DNA from: Saprospiraceae bacterium
GTDB lineage: Bacteria; Bacteroidota; Bacteroidia; Chitinophagales; Saprospiraceae
NCBI GenBank assembly: GCA_020630435.1
Contig: JAHDBJ010000002.1
Coordinates: 62,001 to 126,000 of the forward strand
Direction of reading: 5' to 3'
Length of the DNA stretch: 64,000 nt
How positions within the stretch are numbered: the stretch's first letter is position 1; every line of letters begins with the position of its first letter. This document shows positions 38,978 to 48,160 of this stretch, piece by piece. Position numbers and translations under genes: made by a program. The notes beneath the pieces are model-generated. The model saw only the letters and a list, made by a program, of their open reading frames with translations, made no database searches and had not been told where the DNA came from.

Positions 38978-39718
38978 TCATAAAATAAGGATAATCCTCC
39001 TAGCATTTTGATCAAGCGTCTCGTCTTTCCATCCTCCTAATATTTTAATAACTTTAAATGGGAAGGAGGAAATCATTTGCATTAAATCACTATAATGATA
39101 GAAGTACATGGTAAAGGGTGTTTGGGTTTGTTTACCCTCTTTGATATAGGTTCTATAATTTGTAGTTGTGCCTGTGATTGGGTCAAATTGTATCCTATCA
39201 ATCATAAAGTTACCCTCTTTTTCAAAGATTTCATAATCCTTGATTTCTTTTAAAATATAATCTCTATTTTTTGTATCTATGAAAGCACGACTGCCTACCT
39301 TTAAAGCATCATATATTTTTTTAAAAAGAACCATACAGTCGTATCTATCAAAAAAACCTAAGGTATTAAATAAAAGATAAGTGAGATCAAATTCATTCTT
39401 TAAGTCCATTGTTAATAAAACCTGTTGACGAAAGTCAATTTCTAAACCAGCCTTAAGTGTATTTTCTTTGGCAATAGAAAGAAAGGAAACATTGATGTCT
39501 ATCCCACAAATATCGTAGCCTTGTTGAGCAAACCATAGAACATGGTGACCATGAACATAGGCTAGATCTAATATTTTTTGAGGTATACAAAGGTTACAAT
39601 ACTCGATTATGTATTGACATTCTTTGCTTGTCCGACTCTATAGTGAGTGCATCAGCATAAAATAGAGATATAATTCACTTTTATGCACAACATCAATTTG
39701 TTTTTTTGTTAGACTCAT
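38978..39718 (-). pseudogene. broken SAM-dependent methyltransferase gene
   Basis: The intact-looking ORF (ATG 39409, 143 aa) is only the C-terminal half of a methyltransferase (FDLTYLLFNTLGFF, FIDTKNRDYILKEI, FKVIKILGGW). The same frame continues upstream with the SAM-binding half (KILDLAYVHGHHVLWFAQQG, then YDICGIDINVSFLSIAKEN). It reaches an in-frame TAG at 39638-39640, beyond which the same frame runs back to an ATG at 39718 (MSLTKKQIDVVHKSELYLYF). Motif I, normally LDLGCGxGxH, is degraded to LDLAYVHGHH. An internal stop plus a damaged cofactor loop point to a decaying gene. Confidence 0.75.
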
Positions 39719-39796
39719 TCGTCTAAAGTTTGAGACACCTATATAAATGAAGAATGCTTCGATTTTATATAAGTAGGTTTACCTACTTATTCCCTT

Positions 39797-40150
39797 TTAA
39801 GAATTTTTCCGTACTATTTTTCCTTTGATCCATAATTTTTCTGCTTTTCGCTGTCCACTATGATAAACCCATATTTTTTTATTAAAATTTCCAATTTTTT
39901 TGCTATTAAATTGGACTATAATATGTGTAGTGTCACGAGGAAGAATAATGCCACTAGACCAATAAGGAGCAGTACAACCACAAGTTGTACGAACATTTTC
40001 AAGTGTTATAGGTATATTCGAATTATTTGTTAATATAAAGGTGGTTTCGACATTTTCCCCTCTGTCAATTGTTCCAAAATCATATATTTTTTGATTCCAA
40101 TCGAAGGAATAGAATGAAAACAATACGTTTAGCATGACTATAAACTTCAT
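39797..40150 (-). CDS. DUF1573-family secreted protein
   Basis: This 117-aa protein has a short hydrophobic N-terminus that may be a signal peptide. A DUF1573 domain follows, with the markers YDFGTIDRGENVETTFILTN, VRTTCGCTAPYW and VQFNSKKIGNFNKKIWVYHS. DUF1573 is a small Ig-like fold common in exported Bacteroidota proteins; its function is unknown. It stands alone between the methyltransferase remnant and a foldback repeat. Confidence 0.85.
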   Translation of the reverse strand: MKFIVMLNVLFSFYSFDWNQKIYDFGTIDRGENVETTFILTNNSNIPITLENVRTTCGCTAPYWSSGIILPRDTTHIIVQFNSKKIGNFNKKIWVYHSGQRKAEKLWIKGKIVRKNS

Positions 40151-40178
40151 AATGTTGAAATTTGGTTTTCAAATAAGT

Positions 40179-40265
40179 GGAGTTGTTCAAAAATAGCTTA
40201 CAGGCTTCTGAAAAAGCCTTTTGTCTCAATTTTAATAAGCTTAGTGTCGATGCTTAAACAACTTC
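40179..40265. repeat. foldback repeat (GAAGTTGTTCAA ends), copy 2, internally deleted
   Basis: This 87-bp copy has the left end GGAGTTGTTCAAAAATAGCT, the internal GGCTTCTGAAAAAGCC, the segment CAATTTTAATAAG and the right end TTAAACAACTTC. All occur in the same order in the 159-bp copy at 23375-23533, which contains an extra central segment. It lies between the DUF1573 gene and coaE, about 125 bp upstream of the coaE start. Confidence 0.75.
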
Positions 40266-40360
40266 AAGTATTTAAAGAAGAATTATATTTAGCGAAAAAA
40301 TTAACTCAATTTACAAACGATATGTCATATTATGTATTATGACAATAGTATGATTTACTT

Positions 40361-40368
40361 TATTTTTG
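40361..40368 (+). promoter_or_regulatory. possible -7 box (TATTTTTG) of coaE
   Basis: The bases match TAnnTTTG and lie 21 bp upstream of the coaE ATG at 40390, a normal distance. No convincing -33 element was found. Confidence 0.4.
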
Positions 40369-40389
40369 TGAGAAATAATTTTAGTGTAT

Positions 40390-41004
40390 ATGCTTAAAGT
40401 AGGAATAACAGGAGGAATAGGAAGTGGGAAGACAACGGTTTGCAAGGTTTTTGAGACCTTAGGTATTCCTGTATACTACGCAGATGATCGTGCAAAAGCG
40501 TTGATGGTTGAACACCCTGATATTATAAATGCGATAAAGAAAAATTTTGGTCAAGCAGCCTATTTTGAAAATGGAGAGTTGAACCGAAACTATCTATCTA
40601 AAATCGTTTTTAACAATAAAAATAAACTAGAAACCCTCAACAGTATTGTTCATCCTGTCGTTTATATGGATGGGGAAGAATGGCATCAAAAACAAGCCAA
40701 TGTTCCATATACAATAAAAGAAGCGGCACTTCATTTTGAAAGTGGTGGTTATCGGTTGATGGATAAAATGATTACGGTATTTGCTCCTAGAGAATTGAGA
40801 CTTGCTAGAGTGACAAAACGAGATAATGTAAGTCCTGAAATGGTAGAAGCAAGAATGGACAAGCAAATGCCTGAAAACGAAAAAATAGAGAAAGCAGATT
40901 TTGTTATTTATAATGATGGTCAAAAAATGCTTATTCCACAAATTCATAAAATTCATCAAGAATTAATTGACTTTATTAAACATTCCATAAATAGTAAACA
41001 ATGA
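40390..41004 (+). CDS. coaE: dephospho-CoA kinase
   Basis: CoaE phosphorylates dephospho-CoA, the last step of coenzyme A synthesis. ATG 40390 gives 204 aa; a GTG two codons earlier is also open. The P-loop GITGGIGSGKTTV begins at residue 6, followed by YYADDRAK, HPVVYMDGEEWHQ, ALHFESGGYRLMDKM and RDNVSPEMVEARMDKQMPEN in the lid region. The stop overlaps the next start as ATGA, so it is coupled to the FKBP gene. Confidence 0.95.
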   Translation: MLKVGITGGIGSGKTTVCKVFETLGIPVYYADDRAKALMVEHPDIINAIKKNFGQAAYFENGELNRNYLSKIVFNNKNKLETLNSIVHPVVYMDGEEWHQKQANVPYTIKEAALHFESGGYRLMDKMITVFAPRELRLARVTKRDNVSPEMVEARMDKQMPENEKIEKADFVIYNDGQKMLIPQIHKIHQELIDFIKHSINSKQ

Positions 41005-41465
41005 AAAAATACTTTATTTATCTAAGCCTTTTATCATTCACATTGGCTAGTACTGCTTGTAGTGAAGATAATTCAATTGAAAACGAAGGCAAAGAAATAG
41101 AAGATTATTTAGCCTCGAAAGGGCTATTAGAGCAAGCTCAAAAAACACCTGAAGGGGTTTATTATGTCATAGAAGAGGAAGGGACAGGAACTGAGTTTCC
41201 TTCGGCAACTTCGACCGTTGATGTAAAGTATGTTGGGTATTTATTAAATGACAACGTGTTTGATTCTTCTGGTAATAGTACGGCACGTTTTTCTTTAACA
41301 AGCCTAATTGAAGGCTGGAGGGTAGGAATGCAAAAATTTAAAAAAAATGGGAAAGGCAAGATTTTTGTGCCTTCTGCCCTAGGTTATGGAAATCAAATAC
41401 GACCAGGTATACCAGCAGGATCAGTACTCGGATTTGATATTGAATTAGTAGGTTTTTTTGATTAG
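41001..41465 (+). CDS. FKBP-type peptidyl-prolyl isomerase lipoprotein
   Basis: This 154-aa lipoprotein has a signal peptide and lipobox ASTAC (Cys20), then one FKBP domain from about 70. Visible are VDVKYVGYLLNDNVFDSS, LIEGWRVGMQKFKKNGKGKI, and FVPSALGYGNQIRPGIPAGS. It should assist folding of exported proteins in the periplasm or at the outer membrane. It overlaps coaE by 4 bp and is followed 47 bp later by a membrane-anchored protein of unknown function. Confidence 0.93.
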   Translation: MKKYFIYLSLLSFTLASTACSEDNSIENEGKEIEDYLASKGLLEQAQKTPEGVYYVIEEEGTGTEFPSATSTVDVKYVGYLLNDNVFDSSGNSTARFSLTSLIEGWRVGMQKFKKNGKGKIFVPSALGYGNQIRPGIPAGSVLGFDIELVGFFD

Positions 41466-41512
41466 AAAAAAACAAGTTTTTGATTTTAGGGTTGTAGTAA
41501 AAAAAATGATTT

Positions 41513-42946
41513 ATGGCTAATAAACAACATGCTCCTAGACCCCAAGGAGGAACTTCTGGAACTTCAATTGGCAAGTTACTTATTGCATTAACCGTCTTGT
41601 GTGGTTTAGCTTTTTTTGCTTATAAAAAATGGGGTGGAACAGATTGGAGAAATTATACTTCAATCCCAGAAGAAATGCAGATAACGTATATGCCAAGTGA
41701 TTTTAGTGCCGAACTAGATGAGGATAAAGTATTGAAAATTATGTCCAATCCAGGACGCTACCAACGGGACTTTAATGATATGGTCTATGAGTTAAATATG
41801 AAAATACTAACTCATGTTTCTACTCGGATGAATTTACCCGATTCGCTTAGTCGTAGTTTAGAGGTTGAATATCGGAAACACCATAGTTACCTCAAATCCT
41901 TATATTTTAAAGATATTATTGAGCTAAGAGATACCTCAGCAGCAACCTATGAACAATGGTATGCCAATGACGCTAAAAAAGCGGTTGATGCTTTGAATGA
42001 AGTGGCTTCAAAATATACTTGTTTTTTGGTCAATCAGGTTATGTTAAACCTCATTAATTCTCAAAATGGAATGATTGCGGGTAAAGGAACAAAAGTGGAA
42101 ACACCCTGCGCTATAGCCATGACAGAGGCGCTTCGTCCAATGATAGGTCGCTTACAAGAACGAGCAGCAATCTATGATTTCTCACGCTCAAAAGGATTGA
42201 TGGAGGAACGTGTTGAAAGCGTTATTGCAGAGTTAGCAACGATGGAAGTTCGAGATAAAAAGGCAATGACCAAAGAGTTGAAAACTAAATTATTGGGCTA
42301 TTCTGTATCGTCTACAGAAATAGAAATTTCTGCTATTTCTATTATGAAAGTAGGCTTCAAATTAGATGATTATTTTGATATTGGCGTAAGTTCGAAAAGT
42401 CGGACAGTTACAGTTACACTACCTGAACCAAAGATTCTTTCACACGAAGTATATCCCAAAGTAGATAAACTAGATGTTGGATGGTTGAGGGAATTAGGAA
42501 AAACAGATTTTAATAAAAACTTTAATGCGCTTAGGGCTGAATTTAGAAGAGATGCGAATGAAAGCGAAATTTTTGGAGAAGCAAAAAAACAAGCCGAGGA
42601 ATTAATGAAAGCTATGGTCGGTCCGATGATACAGGGCATCAATGGAAAATATAAATTGAAGGTTCGGTTTAAAAAACGTTCTTCTACATTCGACGACTCA
42701 TTTGATGCGGATTTGGATAAAATTTCTCCTAGAGCTTATGATAAAGACGATAAAAAAGAAGATAGGAAAATAGAAGAACCAATGAAGCCTAGAAAAACAA
42801 CTAGTATTCCAGATGTTCGTCCAATTGAGAAGCCAAAAGATAGAGAAATCGAAATGAACAATCAACCGAAACCGTCGCCTCGTCCAGCGAAAAATACAAC
42901 ACCCGAAGAAGAGGAAGAGACACCAGCCGAGTATGTACCTTATTAA
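41513..42946 (+). CDS. membrane-anchored protein, DUF4230-like, function unknown
   Basis: The 477-aa product has a short basic, Gly-rich N-terminus, one span at about 22-40 (LLIALTVLCGLAFFAYKKWG) and a long soluble region. The part around 285-400 (VGFKLDDYFDIGVSSKSRTV, VTLPEPKILSHEV, EAKKQAEELMKAMVGPMI) resembles the DUF4230 fold of membrane-anchored proteins. The last 70 residues are charged and rich in Pro, Lys and Glu, likely disordered. The DUF4230 match is by eye and is tentative. Confidence 0.65.
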   Translation: MANKQHAPRPQGGTSGTSIGKLLIALTVLCGLAFFAYKKWGGTDWRNYTSIPEEMQITYMPSDFSAELDEDKVLKIMSNPGRYQRDFNDMVYELNMKILTHVSTRMNLPDSLSRSLEVEYRKHHSYLKSLYFKDIIELRDTSAATYEQWYANDAKKAVDALNEVASKYTCFLVNQVMLNLINSQNGMIAGKGTKVETPCAIAMTEALRPMIGRLQERAAIYDFSRSKGLMEERVESVIAELATMEVRDKKAMTKELKTKLLGYSVSSTEIEISAISIMKVGFKLDDYFDIGVSSKSRTVTVTLPEPKILSHEVYPKVDKLDVGWLRELGKTDFNKNFNALRAEFRRDANESEIFGEAKKQAEELMKAMVGPMIQGINGKYKLKVRFKKRSSTFDDSFDADLDKISPRAYDKDDKKEDRKIEEPMKPRKTTSIPDVRPIEKPKDREIEMNNQPKPSPRPAKNTTPEEEEETPAEYVPY

Positions 42947-42994
42947 ATTTAATAGCCCTATTTTTTAAATTGTTCTTAATCTAATACCTACGAG

Positions 42995-44137
42995 ATGCCA
43001 CACCAAAAACATACAAAACTGACCCGTCCGTTTTCAGGGCAGTATGGACGATATGAATTGGCAATTATCGGAACGCCTTGTGGGCACATCAAACATTTAG
43101 CTTATGCAATCGTTCAAGCACTTAAAAATACGTTTAAAGTAGCGTACTTAGATGCGGATCATCAAGGCGATGATGAGTTGGTGTTGCCGTCGGCATTAGC
43201 ACATGGAGCAGATATCTTATATACGGATAAGATAGACTTCCATCGTTGGGAAAGTCGAAGTGAAATGAATGCTTTTCAATGGCGTCCTTTATTGAATGAA
43301 CAGGATCTAGTCTTGATAAATGGCAATCATTTTAAAGGGGCAAATCAGTTGGTTTTTATTGATAAAAAGAAGGAAAAATCACTAGAACGAAAGTTGGATA
43401 GATTAACAAACATAAAAGCTTTTATTCTACAAGAAGGAGAAGAGGATATTTTTCCTTTTTTGAAAAAACATATAACTAATTGGTCTTCTATTCCTATTTT
43501 TTCTATAAAAAAAACAGATGAAATCCTTCAATTTGTTCGACAAGAGTTACAGACGCAAGTGGCGAGTATCAATAGCTTGATATTGGCAGGAGGAAAAAGC
43601 CAACGCATGGGAGAAGATAAGAGCAAATTGGAGTACTATGGTAAACCACAGTATTTGTATTTGAAGGCTTTATTAGAGCCTTATTGTGAAAATGTTTTTC
43701 TTTCAGCAAGAGCTGAACAAGATTATGATGATATAACTGTTATTGATGATCAATTTATCGGATTAGGACCATATGGAGGAATATTGTCGGCTTTTCGAAA
43801 ATATCCTAATAAGGCATGGCTAGTAGTGGCTTGTGATTTGCCTTTATTAACAGTTGATGCCATCAAACAATTGGTAGAGGAACGAGATCCCTCGAAAATT
43901 GCTACAGCATTTTATAATCCTGCGACGGATTTTCCAGAACCATTGATAACTCTCTGGGAACCGAAGTCTTATATTCCTCTATTACAGTATCTAGGGCAGG
44001 GATATAGTTGTCCAAGAAAAGTTTTAATTAATTCGGATATTCAGCTCATTACAATAGGCGAGAAATCACAATTATTAAATGCCAATACACCAGATGATAG
44101 GAAAAAAGTTCTAGACAAAATAGATGAAATTTTCTAG
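42995..44137 (+). CDS. mobA: MobA-like nucleotidyltransferase fused to a MobB-like domain
   Basis: The C-terminal 190 aa are a molybdenum cofactor guanylyltransferase: LILAGGKSQRMGEDKSKLEY, VFLSARAEQ, LGPYGGILSAFR, WLVVACDLPLL and ALITLWEP-like PLITLWEPKSY. The N-terminal ~190 aa resemble the P-loop NTPase MobB in layout (beta strand, loop, YLDADHQGDDE), but the loop reads IIGTPCGHIKH and lacks a GKT motif. So the MobB-like half may have lost GTP binding. No other molybdopterin gene is visible nearby. Converges with aroK. Confidence 0.75.
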   Translation: MPHQKHTKLTRPFSGQYGRYELAIIGTPCGHIKHLAYAIVQALKNTFKVAYLDADHQGDDELVLPSALAHGADILYTDKIDFHRWESRSEMNAFQWRPLLNEQDLVLINGNHFKGANQLVFIDKKKEKSLERKLDRLTNIKAFILQEGEEDIFPFLKKHITNWSSIPIFSIKKTDEILQFVRQELQTQVASINSLILAGGKSQRMGEDKSKLEYYGKPQYLYLKALLEPYCENVFLSARAEQDYDDITVIDDQFIGLGPYGGILSAFRKYPNKAWLVVACDLPLLTVDAIKQLVEERDPSKIATAFYNPATDFPEPLITLWEPKSYIPLLQYLGQGYSCPRKVLINSDIQLITIGEKSQLLNANTPDDRKKVLDKIDEIF

Positions 44138-44150
44138 AAGGGATAAAATA

Positions 44151-44663
44151 CTAAAATCTTAAAAAGACAGCTATAACTTCGTTTACAATGTCCTCATTGC
44201 CTGTTTGTATTTCATAAATAATATCGGCTTGCTCATAGTAAGGGCTGCGTTCTGCTAGCTTCTGTTGGATAAATTGCAACAACTCTTTATCGTTTTTGTG
44301 GGCAATGAGTGGTCGTTGTGCGGTCTCATTTCGTAAGCGTTGTACTAAAACTAAGGGGTTCACCCTAATGTATAAACAGACCCCATTTTTATTAATGAAT
44401 GCCATATTATCAAAGAAGCAAGGTGTACCTCCTCCAGTAGCAATTATCACATTTTCTTTTTTTGAAGCTGCTTTTAAACAGTCTTTTTCTAATTGTCGAA
44501 AATAGGACTCGCCTTTGAATTGGAAGATCTCGGATATGGTTATACCTGCACTTTGTTCAATATATTCATCCAAATCAATGAAGTCATAGCCAAGCCGTTC
44601 TGCAACTCGTTTTCCTACATAGGATTTGCCACTACCCATAAAACCAGTAAGATAATAACGCAT
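44151..44663 (-). CDS. aroK: shikimate kinase
   Basis: AroK phosphorylates shikimate in the chorismate pathway. The 170-aa protein has the P-loop GFMGSGKSYVGKR at residue 8, the shikimate-site DLDEYIEQSAG, the YFRQLEKD segment, the Walker-B-like IATGGGTPCF and the lid RPLI. It is followed, upstream in transcription, by tyrS after 5 bp, so the two are likely one transcript. Confidence 0.96.
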   Translation of the reverse strand: MRYYLTGFMGSGKSYVGKRVAERLGYDFIDLDEYIEQSAGITISEIFQFKGESYFRQLEKDCLKAASKKENVIIATGGGTPCFFDNMAFINKNGVCLYIRVNPLVLVQRLRNETAQRPLIAHKNDKELLQFIQQKLAERSPYYEQADIIYEIQTGNEDIVNEVIAVFLRF

Positions 44664-44668
44664 GGAGA

Positions 44669-45943
44669 TTAGATAACTTCTACTAAGAATTTATGCTTTT
44701 TCCCATTTTCTATCATTAGATATTTGTCATGTAATAAATCTTCAGCAGACACTTCAAGCTCATCTGTTGTTACTTTCTCTTTATTGATAGAAATGGCATT
44801 TCCTTTTATGGCTCTACGGGCTTCACTTTTAGATTTTGTAATATCCGTCAATTCGGATAACAAATTCAGTATATTTGCACCAGTCGCAAGATTATCTTTT
44901 TCAACTTTTATCGTTTGTAGCTCTTTTCCAATAATTGCTAAATCATCTATTCCAAGTGCTAGCAGATTGGCTCTATTGGCTTTTTTATTAAATAAAATTT
45001 GGGCAACATTACGAGCGGCTTTATAAGCGTCTTCAGAGTATACTCTGCTCGTAATCTCTTCTGCGAGTGCTTCTTTTAAAGCTCTAGGATTATCCTTAAA
45101 TTCTGTTTCCATTGCTTCGACTTCTTCTTTGGATTTTAGCGTGAAGTAACGGATGAATTTAGGAACATCAGCATCGTCGGCGTTTATCCAGAATTGGTAA
45201 AAATCAAAAGGCGAAGTGAATTTTTCATCAATCCAGACATTTCCTTTCTCTGATTTTCCAAATTTAGTACCGTCCGATTTAGTTAATAAAGGAGTAGTAA
45301 CAGCGTACGCTTTTTTGCTTAAATTCCGTCGAATAAACTCCGTTCCAGTAGTGATATTTCCCCATTGGTCTGAACCACCCATCTGGATAGTACAGTTATG
45401 TTTTTCATATAAACATTGAAAGTCGTAGCCTTGTAGCAATTGGTAACTAAATTCTGTAAAGGACATTCCTGTATTGACCCGTTTTTTTACACTTTCTTTA
45501 GAAGACATATAACTTACAGTAATTGTCTTACCTACATCCCTTAGAAATGCTAAGACATTCATGTCTTTATAAAAGTCATAATTATTTACCATTAGGGCTT
45601 TATTTTTACCCGTTTCAAAATTAAGAAACTTGGAAAATAATTGAGATTGGTATTTTAAGTTTTCGTCTAGCTCTTCATACGATTTCAATTGACGTTCCTT
45701 ATCCTTACCTGAAGGATCGCCAATTCTACCAGTTGCTCCACCCATTAGAACGATAGGCTTATGTCCAGAACGCTGAAATAAAGTCAATAACATGATTTGA
45801 ACATAATTTCCTAGTGTAAGTGATGGCGCAGTAGGATCAAACCCGATATATCCAGTACACATTCCATCTTTTAAGGCTGTTTCAATACCTGGAGTTGCAT
45901 CATGCAACATACCTCGCCATTTCAATTCTTCTATAAAATCCAT
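44669..45943 (-). CDS. tyrS: tyrosyl-tRNA synthetase
   Basis: TyrRS charges tRNA-Tyr. The 424-aa protein shows a class I catalytic domain (GYIGFDPTAPSLTLGNYVQ, GGATGRIGDPSGKD, QGYDFQCLYE, MGGSDQWGNITTG, KFGKSEKGNVW) and a C-terminal S4 RNA-binding domain (about 360-424). The class I HIGH motif is here TLGN (from SLTLGNY) instead of HIGH, and the KMSKS loop is KFGKS. The overall match leaves the identification secure. Confidence 0.95.
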   Translation of the reverse strand: MDFIEELKWRGMLHDATPGIETALKDGMCTGYIGFDPTAPSLTLGNYVQIMLLTLFQRSGHKPIVLMGGATGRIGDPSGKDKERQLKSYEELDENLKYQSQLFSKFLNFETGKNKALMVNNYDFYKDMNVLAFLRDVGKTITVSYMSSKESVKKRVNTGMSFTEFSYQLLQGYDFQCLYEKHNCTIQMGGSDQWGNITTGTEFIRRNLSKKAYAVTTPLLTKSDGTKFGKSEKGNVWIDEKFTSPFDFYQFWINADDADVPKFIRYFTLKSKEEVEAMETEFKDNPRALKEALAEEITSRVYSEDAYKAARNVAQILFNKKANRANLLALGIDDLAIIGKELQTIKVEKDNLATGANILNLLSELTDITKSKSEARRAIKGNAISINKEKVTTDELEVSAEDLLHDKYLMIENGKKHKFLVEVI

Positions 45944-46083
45944 TGGGTTGAGTTTGTATTAAAAATATAATTGGATGCAAATTTATAAATATTATAAGGA
46001 ATATTTCACCCATTTGACCAATAGAATTTTATTTAAAATAGTTCATCTTTAATAGAATCTAAAAAAAGAAAGGCTGCTATTTA

Positions 46084-46716
46084 TTAGTAAGCTACAGCAA
46101 TAACACCATTTCCAATGACTTCGACAGGGACTGAACCCTGAGACATACTAGCAAACAAGGCTCTAAATTCTACACCTATTTTTTTAGTCGTATCCCCCTC
46201 TTCATTTAATTCATATTCTTCAATATCAAAGAAATGAAAATAACTATCGCCTGTTTGAGGTGTTAATGTAGACAAAGAACCTAAGACAGGGTCATTAATT
46301 TCTAAAGTAATAACGGGAATTTCAGAGCCAGTATTTGTACCAAAACTAATAGGTCGTTCACGTCCATAGCAAAATAGGAATAATAAATCATTAAATTCTT
46401 CTTGTGTAGTACTGCCTGTTACAACATATGAATGTTTTAAATTAAAAGATATACTTAAATCTGAAGATTCGGCATCGTCAATTTTTTTAAGCTCACTTTT
46501 ACTCTGATAGTCCCCTTCCATAGCAGATATTAAGTTGGAAAACATGAAATAATCTTCTTCCCCTGCAATGATTTTATGCGGAATACCAGCTATAGATAAA
46601 TCCAATAAAAAAACAGGTTCAGTTTTCTCTTCAGGTAAAGGTATTGCACCGTCAGAACAAGCTAAGAGCATAATAGCTATGAATGGGAAAAATGAAATTT
46701 TGTAGTTAAAACTCAT
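46084..46716 (-). CDS. hypothetical lipoprotein in the sigma-factor operon
   Basis: This 210-aa protein has a signal peptide and lipobox LLAC (Cys20). The rest is beta-rich with no family I recognise (for example VFLLDLSIAGIPHKIIAGEE and SDLSISFNLKHSYVVTGS). Its start overlaps the upstream barrel-fusion gene by 11 bp, so it is the third gene of the ECF-sigma operon. A surface or periplasmic partner of the barrel protein is a reasonable guess. Confidence 0.75.
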   Translation of the reverse strand: MSFNYKISFFPFIAIMLLACSDGAIPLPEEKTEPVFLLDLSIAGIPHKIIAGEEDYFMFSNLISAMEGDYQSKSELKKIDDAESSDLSISFNLKHSYVVTGSTTQEEFNDLLFLFCYGRERPISFGTNTGSEIPVITLEINDPVLGSLSTLTPQTGDSYFHFFDIEEYELNEEGDTTKKIGVEFRALFASMSQGSVPVEVIGNGVIAVAY

Positions 46717-48160
46717 AGTTTAAATATAGTTGTAAGTTAATTTTCTGTTCAAATGGTATTTTGGGATTGGTGATAGGGGGAGTTATGGTGAATAGATCCG
46801 CATCAAAAAGTTCAGCTTCTATAGCGTTATTGGGTAGTTTGTCCTGTTTTAAAAAATTGATGAAACTATAATTTAGTCCTATGCCCAAATCCCAGTTATT
46901 AAAAACGGCTCTTTCATATCTAAATAATAGACCTGCATCAAATTTGCTATATAGTTCGTCAGCATTAAATGTCTCTCCATTTACTTGAATGGTGCTTGAC
47001 GTTATAAGTGGGGTGGAGGTATCTAAATAATCACTTTCAAGGACATTGTATTTCAAGTTTTGGTAGAATATATAAGTAACAAATCCTCCAATCATAAATT
47101 GATGTTTAGCATTTGGTTCATACTGTAGAGCTAAAGGCAATTGGAGAGAATGAATAGAAGTATTATGTTGAGGAATATAATAGGTTGTTTTTGAACCAAA
47201 ACTAAAACTTTTGTCTTGAATGACTTCTTGCAAATTAGCAATAAATCGCTTTTTTTGGATATAGTTAATTTCGGTGTTAAGGGCTAATTTCTTACTTATT
47301 GGAAAACTTATACCTATACCTGTATAAACACCAGTAAGTAGACTACCATTACCTCTATTGTATGCGAAATTTGTTCCACCTTGTACAAACCATTGTAATG
47401 GCTTATAATGATATTTATTTGCAGTCATGGCAATGAAGCCAGGACGATTTTCTAGGAATTTATCAGTACCATGAGGTAGTTGATTAGGTATGCTAATCGC
47501 TTGGGTTTGTTCTTTAACCTTTGTTTCTTCTGTTTTGAGTTTTTGGGGATCAGTAGCTTTAACTGAAACGTTATGCGTTAGAGGTAAAGATGTTATTTGA
47601 GTATTATCAATTGTTTTAGTTGTTTTAGGCGAAATACGATTTTGCTTAAGAATATAATTAGAATTCTTACTTATGAAAGTATTATTGTCTGTAGATTGAT
47701 TCGGAGTAGAAAAAGATTGTTTTTTATAAATGTCTAAATTAGACGTTATTATTGGAAGTGTTGATGTTTTAGATGATGCTTTCAAGCTAGAATTAATGGC
47801 TGGTAATGCTGTTTTTTTTAATTTGGGAAGTGTTTTTTTTGTATTAATGTTTGGTGTTTGTGAAAAGGTGTTTTGCTTTTGTTTGCTTGGTTTTACAAAT
47901 GGAGTAGGAATATTTTTTTCAACTAGATGAGTATTAGTCGAAGTACTATTATTAAAATTAGAATAGATACTTATTCCTCCTAAGAATAAAATACCTATCA
48001 ATAGTAAATACCACCAAATAAATCTCCTTTTTTTAGATGGTTTATTGTCAGCTTGATCAAGCAGTCGCTCTGCCTCTTCCCAAAAGGCTGGCTGTGCTTC
48101 GAAGTGTCGTTCTTCTAGCTTTTTTCTAAAAAACCGATCTAAATCATCTCTTTTATCCAT
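46706..48160 (-). CDS. anti-sigma-like N-terminus fused to outer-membrane beta-barrel
   Basis: This 484-aa protein starts with a charged cytoplasmic-type helix (DDLDRFFRKKLEERHFEAQP; AFWEEAERLLDQ), as in anti-sigma factors. A membrane span is at about 46-66 (FIWWYLLLIGILFLGGISIY). A long Ser/Thr/Asn/Lys-rich linker covers about 70-245. The last 240 aa form aromatic-rich beta strands ending in a typical barrel C-terminus (INLQLYLNYEF). It overlaps the ECF sigma gene by 8 bp. Inference: it holds the sigma factor and links it to the outer membrane. Confidence 0.75.
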   Translation of the reverse strand: MDKRDDLDRFFRKKLEERHFEAQPAFWEEAERLLDQADNKPSKKRRFIWWYLLLIGILFLGGISIYSNFNNSTSTNTHLVEKNIPTPFVKPSKQKQNTFSQTPNINTKKTLPKLKKTALPAINSSLKASSKTSTLPIITSNLDIYKKQSFSTPNQSTDNNTFISKNSNYILKQNRISPKTTKTIDNTQITSLPLTHNVSVKATDPQKLKTEETKVKEQTQAISIPNQLPHGTDKFLENRPGFIAMTANKYHYKPLQWFVQGGTNFAYNRGNGSLLTGVYTGIGISFPISKKLALNTEINYIQKKRFIANLQEVIQDKSFSFGSKTTYYIPQHNTSIHSLQLPLALQYEPNAKHQFMIGGFVTYIFYQNLKYNVLESDYLDTSTPLITSSTIQVNGETFNADELYSKFDAGLLFRYERAVFNNWDLGIGLNYSFINFLKQDKLPNNAIEAELFDADLFTITPPITNPKIPFEQKINLQLYLNYEF

